Shown here piece by piece: positions 62,805 through 64,000 of a stretch of 64,000 bases of DNA. Source of the DNA: JAIRMO01 sp046533115. Its GTDB lineage: Bacteria > Spirochaetota > Spirochaetia > Treponematales > Breznakiellaceae. Under the pieces are notes generated by a model that had not been told where the DNA came from, did not search any database, and worked only from the letters and a program-made list of their open reading frames with translations. Location of the stretch: contig NZ_JAJQRC010000004.1 of NCBI RefSeq assembly GCF_046533115.1, forward strand, positions 62,001-126,000, read 5' to 3'. The translations under genes and the position numbers were made by a program. Position 1 is the first letter of the stretch; each line of letters opens with the position of its first letter.

Positions 62805-62817
62805 CATGGGATGGGAA

Positions 62818-62839
62818 GGCCGGGGTCCATACCCCGGCC
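62818..62839 (+). terminator. Perfect GC-rich hairpin after the symporter
   Basis: GGCCGGGGT (62818-62826) and ACCCCGGCC (62831-62839) form a perfect 9-bp stem with a CCAT loop, just after the stop. No T-run follows. Likely transcript end or stabiliser. Confidence 0.55.
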
Positions 62840-62903
62840 AGTACCATCTATATAACGACAACAGATTTGAACTGACGCGGCACTGTAGGGGCCATGTGTC
62901 CCC

Positions 62904-62932
62904 TTGGCCTATGGATAGTAATCCGGTATACT
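62904..62932 (+). promoter_or_regulatory. Promoter directly abutting asnS (leaderless candidate)
   Basis: TTGGCC (62904-62909), 17-nt spacer, TATACT (62927-62932), then six bases and ATG 62939. No Shine-Dalgarno sequence occurs before the ATG. Confidence 0.7.
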
Positions 62933-62938
62933 AAAACC

Positions 62939-64000
62939 ATGATACATCCACTTATCAGGGAGATCCGGGCCCTTCCGCCGGAATCCCAGGAACTTACTGT
63001 CCGTGGCTGGGTCAGAACCAAGCGGGAGTTAAAAAATCTTGTTTTTGTGGAAGTGAGCGACGGGTCCTGTTTCGGCGGTATCCAGTGTACCTTTGACCGG
63101 ACCGGGAGATGGGGGGAGGAGACGGAAAAGGCCCTGTCCGCGATATCCACCGGGGTCTCGGTGGAAATAACCGGGAAGCTCGTCCCGTCCCCGGCCGCAG
63201 GACAGGAGGCGGAGTTGGCCGCCGCCGCCATCACAATCATCGGGGATGCCCCGGCGGATCAGTATCCCCTGCAGAAAAAACGGCATTCCCTGGAATTCCT
63301 GCGGGAAATTGCCCATCTGCGGGCCAGAACCAATACCTTCGGCGCCGTGGCCCGTGTTCGCAGCCGTCTTGCCTTCGCGGTCCATGAATTTTTTCAAAGC
63401 CGGGGCTTTCAGTATATCCATACCCCGATCATCACCGCCAGCGATGCCGAAGGGGCGGGGGCCATGTTCCAGGTGACCACACTGGATCTAGAGGCCCTGG
63501 CCAAATCCGGTAAACCGCCGGATTACGGAAAGGATTTTTTCGGGAAACGGAGCGGCCTCACCGTATCGGGACAGTTGGAGGCGGAAACCTATGCCCTGGC
63601 CCTTTCCCGGGTTTATACCTTTGGCCCCACCTTTCGGGCGGAAAATTCCAATACCACCCGGCATCTGGCGGAATTCTGGATGATAGAGCCTGAAATGGCC
63701 TTTGCCCGGCTGGAGGATAACATGGTCCTGGCGGAGGATTTTCTCAAATTCCTCCTCTCCACGGCCCTCAGGGACAATGCCGAAGATATCGCCTTTTTTA
63801 ATGCCCATATCGAAAAGGACTTGTCCGGGGTACTCCGGTCCGTGGTGGATACGCCCTTTGTCCGTATGACCTATACCGACGCGGTGACGGAACTGGAAAA
63901 AAACGCCCAGTCCTTTGAGTTTAGGCCCTATTGGGGCTGCGATCTTCAAAGCGAACACGAAAAATTCCTTACCGAAAATGTAGCCCAGGGCCCGGTGATA
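62939..64000 (+). CDS. asnS: Asparaginyl-tRNA synthetase, N-terminal part (cut by window end)
   Basis: Charges tRNA-Asn. The visible 354 residues start with an OB-fold anticodon-binding domain (LTVRGWVRTKRELKNLVFVEVSDGS), then class II motif 1 (FQSRGFQYIHTPIIT), motif 2 (FGPTFRAENSNTTRHLAEFWMIEPE). An insertion of about 20 residues after the motif 1 region (LDLEALAKSGKPPDYGKDFF) is typical of AsnRS. The ATG directly follows a promoter. Motif 3 lies beyond the window. Confidence 0.95.
   Translation, partial: MIHPLIREIRALPPESQELTVRGWVRTKRELKNLVFVEVSDGSCFGGIQCTFDRTGRWGEETEKALSAISTGVSVEITGKLVPSPAAGQEAELAAAAITIIGDAPADQYPLQKKRHSLEFLREIAHLRARTNTFGAVARVRSRLAFAVHEFFQSRGFQYIHTPIITASDAEGAGAMFQVTTLDLEALAKSGKPPDYGKDFFGKRSGLTVSGQLEAETYALALSRVYTFGPTFRAENSNTTRHLAEFWMIEPEMAFARLEDNMVLAEDFLKFLLSTALRDNAEDIAFFNAHIEKDLSGVLRSVVDTPFVRMTYTDAVTELEKNAQSFEFRPYWGCDLQSEHEKFLTENVAQGPVI

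Noticed and set aside
1..64000. tRNA or rRNA genes
   Set aside because: No cloverleaf with a TTCGA-type loop and CCA-compatible stem was noticed in the intergenic regions.

Overview
The window looks like chromosome of a spirochaete, most likely a gut-type (termite or other intestinal) treponeme. This is inferred from gene content: CheX/CheY signalling, many periplasmic sugar-binding ABC systems, an anaerobic (class III) ribonucleotide reductase under NrdR, an oxygen-responsive-type hemerythrin, and a mostly GC-rich housekeeping background with AT-richer sugar-transport genes. No rRNA, tRNA, CRISPR array, phage or insertion sequence was recognised. Species identity was not tested.

Layout. 1-8256: the end of lon, a convergent glycosyltransferase, then an operon nrdR-nrdD-(glycyl-radical/redoxin protein)-xseB-mutL. 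It is preceded by a strong promoter overlapped by two NrdR boxes. 8294-11032: a leftward cobalt/nickel ECF transporter (cbiM-cbiQ-ATPase) with a structured 160-nt leader. 11140-28839: a large sugar-uptake island. One ABC system (permease, ATPase, binding protein), a URO-D-family protein and a YesM/YesN-type two-component pair run leftward. A paralogous ABC system, a Gfo/Idh/MocA dehydrogenase, a third ABC system and a broken ROK regulator run rightward. 28981-30281: a frameshifted lipoprotein with a hexanucleotide repeat tract. 30433-34112: an N-degron operon clpS-clpA-aat. 34367-41682: orphan metN, then dnaE-yggT-recG. 41838-47602: a signalling cluster (V4R sensor, diguanylate cyclase, CheY, CheX, Hpt-containing membrane kinase, Cache sensor). 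47612-57785: housekeeping and aromatic amino acid genes, including aroC and a DAHP synthase-prephenate dehydratase-ACT fusion. 57838-62804: amidohydrolases with a sodium symporter. 62939-64000: the start of asnS.

The most striking item is the class III ribonucleotide reductase. NrdD at 3461-5542 ends just after its zinc site and has no glycyl-radical loop. The missing loop is encoded by the next gene (5632-6186), which has its own ATG and ribosome binding site and is fused to a CxxC redoxin-like domain. This looks like a two-subunit NrdD in which the radical-carrying piece and the probable reductant travel together.

Other notable points are: five genes whose -10 element sits exactly 6 nt before the ATG without a Shine-Dalgarno sequence (candidate leaderless mRNAs); a promoter/operator block duplicated at two places in the sugar island; and a one-base deletion inside a repeat tract that disconnects a lipoprotein signal peptide from its beta-helix domain.
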